From Beroe forskalii (Eukaryota; Ctenophora; Nuda; Beroida; Beroidae), in contig WFMF01000338.1 in assembly GCA_011033025.1 (NCBI GenBank), positions 124,001-188,000 on the forward strand: 64,000 nucleotides of DNA. Direction: 5' to 3'. The translations under genes were made by a program, and so were the position numbers. Position 1 is the first letter of the stretch. The number at the start of each line of letters is the position of its first letter. Positions 12,116-21,576 of this stretch are shown one piece after another. The notes under the pieces are model-generated. The model was not told where the DNA came from and made no database searches. It saw nothing but the letters and a program-made list of their open reading frames with translations.

Positions 12116-13111
12116 ATGACGAATAAACTGGATTCCCTGATGGTACGCATGGAAAAGCTTTGTTCCGAGATTTTCACGCTTGGAGGAAGTGGCGGAGTAA
12201 AACCGAAAGATATTGAAAAAAAGTTCAACAAAGGGCCCATGTCAGAGTTGACATTTGATCTTTTCTCCTGCCTTTATGAGGCCCAGAAATATCTCAAGAA
12301 CCACAAGAAAGAAACAGAAAACATGAAAATGGAAAGACGTCAAATTAATACACTGAACTCAAGCATTGAAGAAGGAATGTCCTCCCAAACTACAATGATG
12401 AACAGCATCCTGGAAGAAGTCAAAGAAAATGGAAAGAAATTATCGGAACTCAAGGCAAACATTGAGAATCAGGCAGAAAAAGTGTATGAAGAGGCTGAAA
12501 AGGTTTCAACATATGCCGATATACTACAAAAGTCAGCAGAAACTAACAACAGAGTGAACAATCAACCCAAAAAATTGGCAAAGCAAATGGTTTCCGAGAT
12601 GAAAGCGTCCAACAGAAGAAGTAACCTCGTATTCTATGGTATACGAGGAATTCACGTTGATCTCGAGAATGATATCTTCGACTACAAAAGTGAACTTAAC
12701 GGTGTACTGAAACAAATGGAGAATAGATTAGAGTTTTCCATAAAACCTAATTATGTGGAACTATTGAGGAAATCGAACGATTTCCATCATGATGACGAAA
12801 TAGGACAAGACGTATCATCCTGTACACTACGAGTGCAGTTCCAGAGTGAGTTCATTGCGACCAAAGTGCTAGAAAGGTCGAAGCATCTGAAACGCTCTGA
12901 AGAGTATTCCAAGGTTTACATCGCACCGGATCGGACATTTGCTGAACGGAAAGCAAGAGCAGAACTCGTCGAAAAATTGAAGGAAAAGATCAAAAACGAA
13001 CCATCTATTAAATGGGTCATTCGTAAGGGTGAGGTTGTTAGCACTGGTTCATTTGGACGAGGTCGTCGTACCGCGTTGACATTAGTCAGTTCGAACTCAG
13101 ACTCTGAATAG
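12116..13111 (+). CDS. Solo LINE ORF1-like RNA-binding protein
   Basis: An uninterrupted 331-codon frame. Residues about 60-145 are rich in E, K and heptad-spaced hydrophobics, so a coiled coil is likely. Residues about 165-260 contain RRSNLVFYGIRG and later STCTLRV-like strands, resembling the RRM fold of L1/CR1-type ORF1 proteins. The C-terminal part, with FAERKARAELVEKLKEK, resembles the ORF1 C-terminal domain. The family binds RNA and acts as a chaperone for retrotransposition. No ORF2 follows: the element closes with an (ATT)n tail at 13237-13262. It is absent from the right arm (homology breaks at about 11957 and resumes at about 13266). Either a non-autonomous solo-ORF1 retroposon or a retained gene. 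Confidence 0.75.
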   Translation: MTNKLDSLMVRMEKLCSEIFTLGGSGGVKPKDIEKKFNKGPMSELTFDLFSCLYEAQKYLKNHKKETENMKMERRQINTLNSSIEEGMSSQTTMMNSILEEVKENGKKLSELKANIENQAEKVYEEAEKVSTYADILQKSAETNNRVNNQPKKLAKQMVSEMKASNRRSNLVFYGIRGIHVDLENDIFDYKSELNGVLKQMENRLEFSIKPNYVELLRKSNDFHHDDEIGQDVSSCTLRVQFQSEFIATKVLERSKHLKRSEEYSKVYIAPDRTFAERKARAELVEKLKEKIKNEPSIKWVIRKGEVVSTGSFGRGRRTALTLVSSNSDSE

Positions 13112-13236
13112 AAGTATGAGAGGTCCACTGATTTGTTTGTTAATCACAAAACTGAATAACAATCTACAGTATGATTTGGAATTGGGGTAGATTTAGAGTT
13201 TTTTTATGTAAGAATTGAGTTGGCTAAGCTGCCAAA

Positions 13237-13262
13237 ACATTATTATTATTATTATTATTATT
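13237..13262 (+). repeat. (ATT)n microsatellite tail
   Basis: About eight ATT units directly at the point where inverted-arm homology resumes. It is best read as the 3' tail of the solo-ORF1 retroposon. Confidence 0.85.
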
Positions 13263-13857
13263 GAACTAAGTCAGAACAGCTATTGTGTCAAATGTTGGTT
13301 TATACAAAAACAAATTTTGAACAACCCACATTGATGTGCCATGCCAGAATGATATTACAGTCTAAATTATGCTATCATAATTGAGCTTAGCTTAAACAAA
13401 CAATTAAACAAGTTTTTCACAGGCAATTGTAAGTACAGACAACAGAGATGACTGTTTTGGAATTTTTTAATCATGTGTGCTCATCAATCAAAAGCACCTT
13501 GTCAATAAGGGCTTACTTAGGGGGAATAAGAATGAGGCACCTGCATCGTTCCGCGTCGATCGAATGAACTGATCATTGATCAAATGAAAAACGCACACAA
13601 TTGCTCGAGCTTGCTTTGCGGATGTCTTCGTAAAAGTGTATTGTGCGCGTTTTCCATTTGACCGACGCGGAACGATGAAACCACCTAAATTATTGGCATC
13701 TTGTTTTAAGCCGCGCGCTTCCCGTAGGAAAGCGCCGAAGCGCGGTGCGTTCACACAACTATCCGGGCCAAAGAATATTTCTCATCTAACCAGATGCTTG
13801 CGCGCAAAGAGGAATTCCTAAACCCACATAGGTGTGTGTACGCGCCGCGCAACACAA

Positions 13858-13947
13858 ACAGGGCCAGGGATATATACGTGTTTTAGCAAGCAGTTGCCAG
13901 ACGTTGCCTGGCCCTGCGCGCGAAGGCAACGTCTGGCAAGCAAGCAA
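13858..13947. other. Two competing GC-rich hairpins
   Basis: CAGGGCCAGG (from about 13858) can pair with CCTGGCCCTG (about 13907), while TTGCCAGACGTTGCC (about 13892) can pair with GGCAACGTCTGGCAA (about 13925). The two stems overlap and exclude each other. The surrounding 13.5-14.1 kb is unusually GC-rich and rich in GCGC compared with the AT-rich flanks, and gives shadow frames on both strands that I do not consider genes. Confidence 0.6.
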
Positions 13948-14027
13948 ACGAACAACGGCGCGCACGCGCAGAATACGGCGCTGGTTTCGGCAATTCGCAT
14001 TTCGTTTTTACCAATTAACAGGATCCT

Positions 14028-14109
14028 GGTTTTGCACACAGAAGTACGCCTCACCGGGGGCGTCGCGCCGCGCACTCTGTGTGCGAAACCAGGGTCCTTG
14101 TTAGGGCAA
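14028..14109. repeat. GC-rich foldback repeat, copy 2
   Basis: Contains GATCCTGGTTTTGCACAC, a GCGCCGCGCACTCTGTGTGCG core and ACCAGGGTCCTTGTTAGGG. It is a diverged relative of the 58-bp insertion at 11712-11769 and the mirror partner of 18056-18122 in the right arm. Confidence 0.6.
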
Positions 14110-14284
14110 TTTTGCGGGAGTGCTGGCCGCTGGAGCACCCTCCAATTTTCCAAATTTTGTAGCGAAATCCATTAAGCCCCTTTAGCGAAGTATGACGGCT
14201 TGTGGCTGTTGTCCAGACAAATAGACAATTTACCTCATTTACTTTATTCACATTTCACTTATCAGTCCCCTGTTGTTAACCCAT

Positions 14285-14372
14285 GCTAATTTAAGCTTCT
14301 CTATATTCTTTTGTTTCTCTATATTCTCTATATTTCTCTATATTCTTTTACTTCTCTATATTCTTTTGTTTC
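14285..14372 (+). repeat. TTCTCTATATTC repeats ahead of ORF1
   Basis: Four to five imperfect copies of TTCTCTATATTCTTTTGTT directly upstream of the ATG at 14382. They may be the 5' leader or internal promoter repeats of the ORF1 element. Confidence 0.65.
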
Positions 14373-14381
14373 TATGTCGTT

Positions 14382-15503
14382 ATGGTTATGTCAAGTCAAA
14401 TTCAAAGTTCTGAAGAGCCTGATTGTCCTCCAACAGATACTGAGGAAAATGGGGCTGTAACTGATGACCCTGATAGTAGAGACTGGACAGTGGTTGGGAA
14501 GGAGAGAAAAAGAGACAGGAGCATGAAAACTTACTCTAGGAAAACTGCTAACAGTGATGGGGATAAATCTCTCCCAATCTCAAGCCCTGATGCAAAAATC
14601 CCCAGGAATTCTGAAACAGAATGCTATCTTTCAACACCTGTTAGCTCACAGGCAAAAGTATGTCAGATTGTTAATGATTGTGTATGTGGAAAACCAGTTG
14701 GTGCTAAAGCATATATCTGTTGTTCCAAGTGTAATAAATGTTTTCATGTAAACTGTGTAAACCTCAATGGTTTGGAAGATGAGCATGTCAAACTCATGAA
14801 GAATTGGTGGTGCTTCAGCTGCCTCCACTCCAAATACAACTCTGACAAAGACAACCAATCTCACAAAGCCATAAGGAGAATAGTACGAGAAGAGCTGAAA
14901 TCAGTGAAAGATGAGATTGTTACTGTGAGAGAAGATGTTGTATATGCAACCAAATCTGTCCAATCAGGTGTTAAGGATGATGTGAAGTCATATGCTGAAG
15001 TTATCAAATGTAATCAGAAGGAGGTTCTAGAGGCATCAAGGACCACAGTCCTTGTTAAAGATGTATGTAAGTCTTTAAGTGTCGAGCTTGAAAGAGAGAA
15101 AGAAAGAAAGAATGTCATTGTATCAAAAGTTCCAGAGGCACCAGGAGGTCTGGTGGGAGAACAAAGAACAAAGCATGACATTGATTACCTCTGCTCAGAT
15201 AGAATTGGGATGGATCGTCAAGAAATAATCACTTGTTACAGAGCTGGACAGGTTAAGAGAGATGATAGTGGTGGGATCTTACCTCGTCCCCTTGTTGTTG
15301 TTTTCAAGTCTGTGGAAATTGCTACCTATTGGCACAATGGTGGAAAAGGCTATAGATGTGGCATTGATAACTGGGTAAATGAAGACTTATGCCGAGCCGA
15401 TAGGGAGGCAAAGTTTTGTGAGGAGGAGAAGGAAAGGCTGAGGATGAGACAGGAGCAGATGAAGCAAGTGGAAAAACAGAAACTTGCAGTTCAGAGCCAA
15501 TAA
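14382..15503 (+). CDS. PHD-finger LINE ORF1-like protein
   Basis: An intact 373-codon frame. Residues about 98-148 form a PHD-type zinc finger in Cys4-His-Cys3 order (C100, C102, C114, C117, H122, C125, C144, C147), with WWCFSC at the end. Residues about 160-225 are charged and probably coiled coil. Residues about 240-330 contain KNVIVSKVPEAPGG, GMDRQEIITCYRAGQ and PRPLVVVFKS, an RRM-like ORF1 core. A basic/acidic helix ends the protein. ORF1 proteins of CR1-type LINEs often carry PHD fingers. No ORF2 or RT lies downstream; the next sequence is the TTAACCAC element. A second start ATG two codons downstream is equally possible. Confidence 0.75.
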   Translation: MVMSSQIQSSEEPDCPPTDTEENGAVTDDPDSRDWTVVGKERKRDRSMKTYSRKTANSDGDKSLPISSPDAKIPRNSETECYLSTPVSSQAKVCQIVNDCVCGKPVGAKAYICCSKCNKCFHVNCVNLNGLEDEHVKLMKNWWCFSCLHSKYNSDKDNQSHKAIRRIVREELKSVKDEIVTVREDVVYATKSVQSGVKDDVKSYAEVIKCNQKEVLEASRTTVLVKDVCKSLSVELEREKERKNVIVSKVPEAPGGLVGEQRTKHDIDYLCSDRIGMDRQEIITCYRAGQVKRDDSGGILPRPLVVVFKSVEIATYWHNGGKGYRCGIDNWVNEDLCRADREAKFCEEEKERLRMRQEQMKQVEKQKLAVQSQ

Positions 15504-15665
15504 GAAAATAGCTAAAAAGTAGGTGAAATTTTCTGTATAAATTTGCTTACCAATTGAAAATGACAGAATATAAATTTTGTGGAGAATGAAGAGGGCAATA
15601 TTTCCCTCAGATAGACATATCAAATGGCACCAAAAAAAGCAAAACTAGATTTTAAGACTTACTAC

Positions 15666-17437
15666 ACATCAATAGTTGGATTAAGGTTACAATTCCAACT
15701 AGCTCACATTTAACCACTGCTATGGCCACAAATTAGTGAATTCATTATTGAAACCAGTTTCACCACATCCAGAAGGCATTGAGCTGTCGACCAAGCATAA
15801 ATTTGATCCTTCCAAAGCCTTCTGGTGAGAACCAGGGGCCAAAAAGTGGTGAAAAAAAGGCCAAAATTGGCAATTTTAGGGGGACAAGTACTCCAATTAA
15901 CCACAAAGAGTGGCAAATATTGAGAAAAGTATAAATCTCTGAGATCTGAAACCAAGTCCAGCAGAGAGATGAGATGTAGTATGACTTAATCCAATGGGGC
16001 TTGAAAATTTACCTCATGTTGGCTCGGCGGTGGTGAAGGTTAAGCGGGTTTCCCGCGCGCGCGCGCGCGCGCGCGGCGCGCGTGGTTATTTCACCACCAC
16101 GGCTGAAAAAAAGGAGGAAGAGTTCTGAGACTTGGTGGTTAGGTGGAGCCCCATTGCGAAATAGTTTTGGTGAAGGTCCTACATTTCTACCTCAAAAAAT
16201 GTCGGTGGTGGTTAACGAAAAGTGGCTTTCCCGCGCGCGTGGTTTTAACCACATAACTCAGCAACACAAAGACCAATTCCCTGGAGCCAACATATTGTGT
16301 TAGAACTCCATTGCGAAAATCATATGCAATGGGTTTCAAATGGTTAAAATCAAATTTAACCACCAATTGGGCCCCAAACATTTTTTTCGACTTGTCGTCC
16401 ACTGAAATTGTTTAACCGCAATAACAACTACAACATAGACCAGACTATCAAAATTTTTGTTGCATATGGTCAGCCAATAGTGCCAGAAATTCCCAACACC
16501 AATAAATTTTCTGTATCTGATATAGTCTTGGTGGTGGTTAACAATAACCTTTATTTTTTAGGCTAGTCGGACAACTGGTTTTTGAGGTTTTAACCACATA
16601 ACTCCACAACGCAAAGTTATAATTGGCTCAAATTCAGTTTGGTAGTTTATCTTAATGGTATCTTTCTTTCTGAATTGGAATTAACCATCAAAAATTCAAT
16701 TTAACCACTTTATGGCCCAAAAACAGCATTTTTTGCTTAAAATGGCCATCTCTAGAAAATGTGCTTTTAACCACCCTTTCAGCACCCAAAAACGTTCAGA
16801 ATGATATAAATTTGATTGCATCTACTCTTAAACACCTTAGAGAACATTCTCCTCTCAAATTCAGGACAAAAAGGTGCCAATTTAGTGGTTAAAATCCCCA
16901 AATTTAGGTTAAAAATGCCTTTTTTGATCTATTTAACCACCAAAAATCAACAAAGTGCATATTTTTCATATTATATATGTAGTTTCTATCATCAAAATAT
17001 GTGTATGACAATTTCCAATTCCTACAGGCCATTATTAACCACTATTTTGATGATTACAGATTATAAGCTATTTTACCAATGTTTATTTTAACCACATTTA
17101 TGGCAACAATATAGCCTTTTAAGTGGAAATTTCAATGAAATACTAAAATGAAGGCTTATATCAGCTTCTGAGACCATTTTCAGCCAAAAACGAATTTCAG
17201 AAAGTGGTTAAATGTGACTTTTTCTACTTTAACCACCAAAAAAACCACATTTGGAATGAATTTTAACCATTTACTTTACAACACTATCTGCTCTAATCAT
17301 TTGAGAGTCATAATAACCTTACTTTGAGGTCAATTGCAGGATTTTTAACCATTTTTCAGCAACATTAAGACAACCCACCTATTTTAGCCCTATTTGGCTT
17401 GTCCCCCAAACTGTACCCTTAATCCAACTATTGATGT
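15666..17437. mobile_element. TTAACCAC-iterated element with inverted ends
   Basis: The ends are inverted copies: ACATCAATAGTTGGATTAAGG at 15666 and its reverse complement finishing at 17437, followed inward on both sides by a TACA. No coding frame is convincing. The interior carries about 20 copies of TTAACCAC or its complement GTGGTTAA on both strands, irregularly spaced, often extended to TTTAACCACC or to the longer phrase TTTTAACCACATAACTC (about 16250 and 16597). A GC-only (CG)n tract lies at 16050-16082. I see no clear target-site duplication. The family is unknown to me. Confidence 0.6.
16050..16082. repeat. (CG)n tract, Z-DNA-prone
   Basis: About 30 bp of alternating C and G in an AT-rich surround, flanked by inverted GGTGGTGAA / TTCACCACC. 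A second short GCGCGCG lies at about 16233. Alternating CG tracts can adopt left-handed DNA. Confidence 0.85.
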
Positions 17438-17944
17438 ACAATATGAATAAGGCATCAAGATGCATTAATAGCTTCAAAGGAATAATCACATTCATGGACT
17501 CATGGAAAGTATTTTGCCTTAAATGAGCTTAAACTTATTTCGTATAGAAGGATTATTGAAAAACTATTTACATTTAAAGAACTACCAATAAAGCTGGCAT
17601 CCAAGGAATATAACTTGGAAAGGAAAACCTGTAAATGATAACATATTATAAGGAGATCTTACAGGACCAGAACAAACCGAACAACTGTTCTTTTAATGGC
17701 AAAATAGCGTGATGTAAACAAGCATAAAATTCAAACAAGCATAAATGTTTCACTTTTATAATTTTAAAGTATAGAAACACAAAACAATGGTTATTCGTCA
17801 CCACAGAACCTTGGTAAGGCATTAAAAGATTTGGTAAAGACTAAACAGAAACTAGAAAGCAAGAAGGAACAGTGTATGAAGTGCTTTGCTGGTACTTCAT
17901 ATGAAACCGGCTATCCAGTTCTGACAAAAATTGGTCAATTTCTG
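17438..17944. other. Spacer, nothing recognised
   Basis: AT-rich sequence between the TTAACCAC element and the start of right-arm homology. No open frame, RNA gene or repeat unit stands out. Confidence 0.6.
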
Positions 17945-18055
17945 GATAAATGCTGAGAAAATACTATGAACGTAGCGCGCAGCGCCATTTTCCTGGATGG
18001 TCGTTTTGACGGTTCAAATCGATCAGTCAAAACGACCAACTGTTGGTGAGAAATA

Positions 18056-18122
18056 GGGCCCTGGTTTAGCGCTTGCCGCGCCGCGCACTCCGTGCGCGTA
18101 ACCAGGGTCCTGGTTAGGGCAA
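18056..18122. repeat. GC-rich foldback repeat, copy 3
   Basis: Contains CCCTGGTTTAGCGC, GCCGCGCACTCCGTGCGCG and AACCAGGGTCCTGGTTAGGG. The reverse complement shares most of its length with the 58-bp insertion at 11712-11769. Confidence 0.65.
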
Positions 18123-18481
18123 AGCCCGCATGGTTATGTGAACGCACCGCGCTTCGGCGCTTTCGCAATCCTACGGGAAGCGCGCGGCGCAAAACAAGTT
18201 GCCAATAACTTATTGTTATTCTTTCTAAGTAGGCCCTTTTTGACTAGGTGTAAGGTGCTTTTGATTTATCATGATGAGCACACATGATTAAAAAATACAA
18301 AACAGCCATCTTTGTTGTCTGTACTTACAATTGCCTGTGAAAAATTTGTTTAATTGTTTGATTAAGCTCAATTATGATAGCAAAATTTAGATTGTAATAT
18401 TATACTAATATACTGGCACATCAATGTGGGTTGTTCAAAATTTGTTTAAACCAACATTTGACACGAAAGCTGTTCTGACTG

Positions 18482-21400
18482 ATTGAAAACCCTCGTGAGG
18501 GCACCGCTAAGGGCTTTTAAATATATGATATTATATTGTACTTTACATTCAAAAAATATATGGATATACTATAATCACTTTATTATAAACGTTAAATCAC
18601 TCAATCAAATAGAAATATGGAAAGTAAAACTTCAAGTCAAGCTATATATGCCATCTTCGGCTCACCGTCTTTATTATGGTGACATTATGTCAAAATCACT
18701 TGTTATGATTTCAACTCGCTATTCATTCTCAAATCTAACATACCCCCATGACACTCGTTACTATAATTAGAGATCTTTATGTTGATAATCTGGATAAGTA
18801 TCATACGTGATATTAGCACATTTAAGGTTTGAGCGCGACACTTTTATCAATTTAATTGATGACGTTCGCACGCGTTGGCAGTTAAGATGGTAATGAATGT
18901 GAGATAAGTAGCTGCAGATATGCGCTGTGCTATGAATGCCTCACTATGTGCTTATGTGCTGTTTAGATCGTGTATTTCGGGCCGATTTTCTCAACCCGTT
19001 GATTTTGTGTAAAAGAAACTGTGGCCATTCCTCATTGTCAGCATCGCCATATTGATTCATGAGTAACATTCTTTTGATAGCTGATTTGTATAACGATAAT
19101 GATGATTTATTTTCGACCGTTAGAACTGACTGATTTTCGTCACTGAGGGTGAGCAGTGGCCCTTTATTGAAGACAGATGATATGAAAGGTACACCATTAT
19201 ATACAGTTAGCCAGTCTAAGCAATCATGATGAGTTTCCCCAACTTTTGGGATGTTGTCTGGGATTGTTTTCACTATGGACGATGGCAGTAGGTTCGGGAA
19301 ATGTAAGACTTTATGCATGAAGAGGAGAGTATTTTGTACAATAATTCCGTGCACTGTTAAGATTTCGAACTCTTTGAAGTAATTTTTTGTATGGGTTGGT
19401 GTTTCACCTTCATTGAAAAGTATTTGACAAAACCAGGCATGACGGCCCGCATTCCTCGCTTTTGTTTGATAAACAAAGATTGAATATGTGTCTTGGCAGC
19501 AAATCCCCAGATTAATGAGCAGTAATTTAGATGAGATTGGACAAAAGAATGGAAAATTTGAAGACGTATTCCGACTGGCAAACGGTGTTTAATCCTGAAC
19601 ATTATCCCCAGGTACCTTGACATTTTCATGTTAACTGCCGCAATGTGATGGGACCAGTTTAATTTGTCATCCATTATGACCCCCAGGAAACGGCATTCGC
19701 TTTTACGTTCTATATTTACACTGTTTATCTTCAATTCAATATTTGATAGGTCTAATCGTTGCCGTGCGAAGATCATGCACTTAGTTTTCTTCAGATTTAG
19801 AGCCAAACCATTGAAACCGACCCATGTTACGAGGATTTTACTTAGTGAATTTACATTTTGCATCACTTCGTGTAGACTATTTCCAGTTATGATGATATTA
19901 GCATCGTCGGCGTATAGTATGAACCGGGCAATTTGAGAAATATGTGGTAGATCATTAATGTAGATTATAAACAAGAGAAGGCCTAGTATGCTACCTTGAG
20001 GTACCCCGTAGATAATGGGCTTAGTCGAGGATTGAGAGTTGTTAACTGATACGAATTGCTCTCTATTGTGGAGATATGACTTAAACCAATTGTATGCCAT
20101 TCCTCGTATTCCATAGTGCTGAAGTTTGTGTAGTAGGATCTGGTGTTCTACTATGTCAAAAGCCTTAGAAAAATCAATTAGGAGCAATAGCGCGATCTGT
20201 TTTTTACTCAACGTCTGTAGCAATTGGTTGTTGGCATCAAGTAGAGCATGTTCACAAGACCTGCCTGGACGGAAACCATACTGACTTTCGAAGAGAACAT
20301 TGTTCTCGTCGAGAAATTCATATACTCTGTGGTGCATTAATTTTTCGTATACTTTGGAGACCGTGCTTAGCAAGGATATCGGCCTGTATTTAGTGACGTC
20401 ATTACGAGAACCTTCTTTGTGAATAGGTACTACTCGCGCAAGTTTGAGAGCTTGTGGAAAGACCCCTTGTTCAAAGGACGTATTTATCATTTTAGCAACC
20501 GTTTCAGTGAAACACGGGTAATCATTAGCTAACTTTAATGGCTCAATTTTTGTATCTAGGGTGGATTTGTTTTTGAATTTTTTAATTATTTCATGAACCT
20601 CGTTGGATTCGACTGGCCTCAAGAATATGGAATTCTGGCTAGGATTGGTTAAAAAGGTTTTGAAACCGCCCGGATCAAAATTCATTCTGGCTGCTATTTC
20701 CTTCTTTATTGTAGCAGCTATACCAGAAAAGTAGTTATTAAATTGTTCTGCGACGCCTAAATTAGAGTTCATCGGCTTTCCTTCTGAATCATTCAATTTT
20801 ATACAGCCAGATTGCTTTGTCTTCCTATTCAAAAGCCCATTGATCATGGCCCATTGTTTATTTGAGCAATCCTTATAGTCATCGAAGAATTTCGCATAAT
20901 ACTGTTTTTGTGCAATTTTCTTATGCTTTTCGCAGAATTTATGTAACTTTTTGTAAGCAGCATGGTTTTCGGCCGTCGGTTCGGAGACAAACGTGTGATA
21001 GAGATCCTGTTTTCGCGCACACGCACCCTCAAGCCAAGGCAGAATCCATGGCTTAGGGTTTTTTCGATCGTTCTTCCTGCGGGCTCTATTCGTTTTAAGA
21101 GGATACGCGTTGTTATAGTGGCTAATGTACCTATATTTCATTAAAAGTGTTGTACTGAGCTTCAGCGTCGTCCGATTCGAAAACTCTCTCCCAGCTTTCG
21201 CCCTGTATGAGAGCTTCGAACTTCTGATGGCTAGTCTCATCAAAAACTCTGAACTCCTTATTTTTACTTGATTCATCGCTTTTAGTGAGTTTTTTGCGCG
21301 CACAGTAATTAACATCACTCAGATTAATTGTAGTAAGCGTTGCTAAGTGGTCCGAAATGTCGGCAGTGATGATGTTGCAACTTGTTGTATTTTCTAGATT

Positions 21401-21576
21401 ATTACTGTAAACATGGTCTATTAACGTGCACGAATTTTCCGTTATGCGCGTAGGTCTAGAAACGAGCTGCACGAAGCCATATTTTGATAGTGTATCAATT
21501 AAGTTTTGCGCTGCTTTGAAGTTTTCATGTTTGAGAAGGTCAATGTTCAAATCACCTGTTAATCACCTGTTAATCA
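18482..21576 (-). mobile_element. 5'-truncated CR1/Jockey-like LINE, larger copy
   Basis: Right-arm homology stops at about 18481, and this minus-strand LINE fills the sequence up to the foldback at 21577. It keeps the C-terminal part of the endonuclease, the whole RT and a 3' region of about 460 bp. The 5' edge abuts three copies of TGTTAATCACC (21551-21577). Confidence 0.75.
18944..21550 (-). pseudogene. LINE endonuclease/RT polyprotein remnant
   Basis: Three consecutive frames read 5' to 3' on the minus strand. 21131-21550 is the endonuclease C-terminus with IDHVYSN and DISDHLA. 19357-21318 is a 653-codon RT with KYRPISLLSTVSKVYEKL, DFSKAFDIVEHQ, GVPQGSILGLLLF and catalytic YADD. 18944-19354 is the C-terminal tail. 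Two frameshifts separate them (about 21131-21318 and about 19355). Motif order and spacing fit the CR1/Jockey group. The element is 5' truncated and inactive, but the long RT frame suggests a fairly recent insertion. Confidence 0.85.

Larger units (their letters stand above)
11958..13265 (+). mobile_element. Solo-ORF1 retroposon with (ATT)n tail
   Basis: Left-arm sequence departs from the right arm at about 11957 and rejoins it at about 13266. The segment between holds a short 5' leader, the intact ORF1 and a 3' region ending in (ATT)n microsatellite, as in many CR1/Jockey-type elements. The flanking homology has its own insertion in the other arm, so target duplications cannot be read directly. 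Confidence 0.65.
1503..14110 (-). repeat. Left arm of large inverted duplication
   Basis: This stretch is the reverse complement of the right arm (about 17945-37540), interrupted by arm-specific insertions. Matching landmarks on both sides include the zinc-finger gene copies, the TMEM249-like exons (6475-8064 against 26432-28003), the 371-codon gene (8393-9506 against 24980-26095), the 11.5-11.95 kb flank against 24.33-24.7 kb, and 13266-14110 against 17945-18480. Coding parts differ by only a few bases, non-coding parts somewhat more. Insertions private to this arm: Helitron 3062-3755, LINE 9779-11500, hairpin 11712-11769 and solo ORF1 about 11958-13265. It is either a recent segmental inverted duplication or two haplotypes joined head to head. 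Confidence 0.85.

Noticed and set aside
13488-14251. Overlapping frames of 60-113 codons on both strands
   Set aside because: They arise from GC-rich palindromic repeat without stops; frames on both strands mirror each other and none is kept in the partner at 17945-18240.
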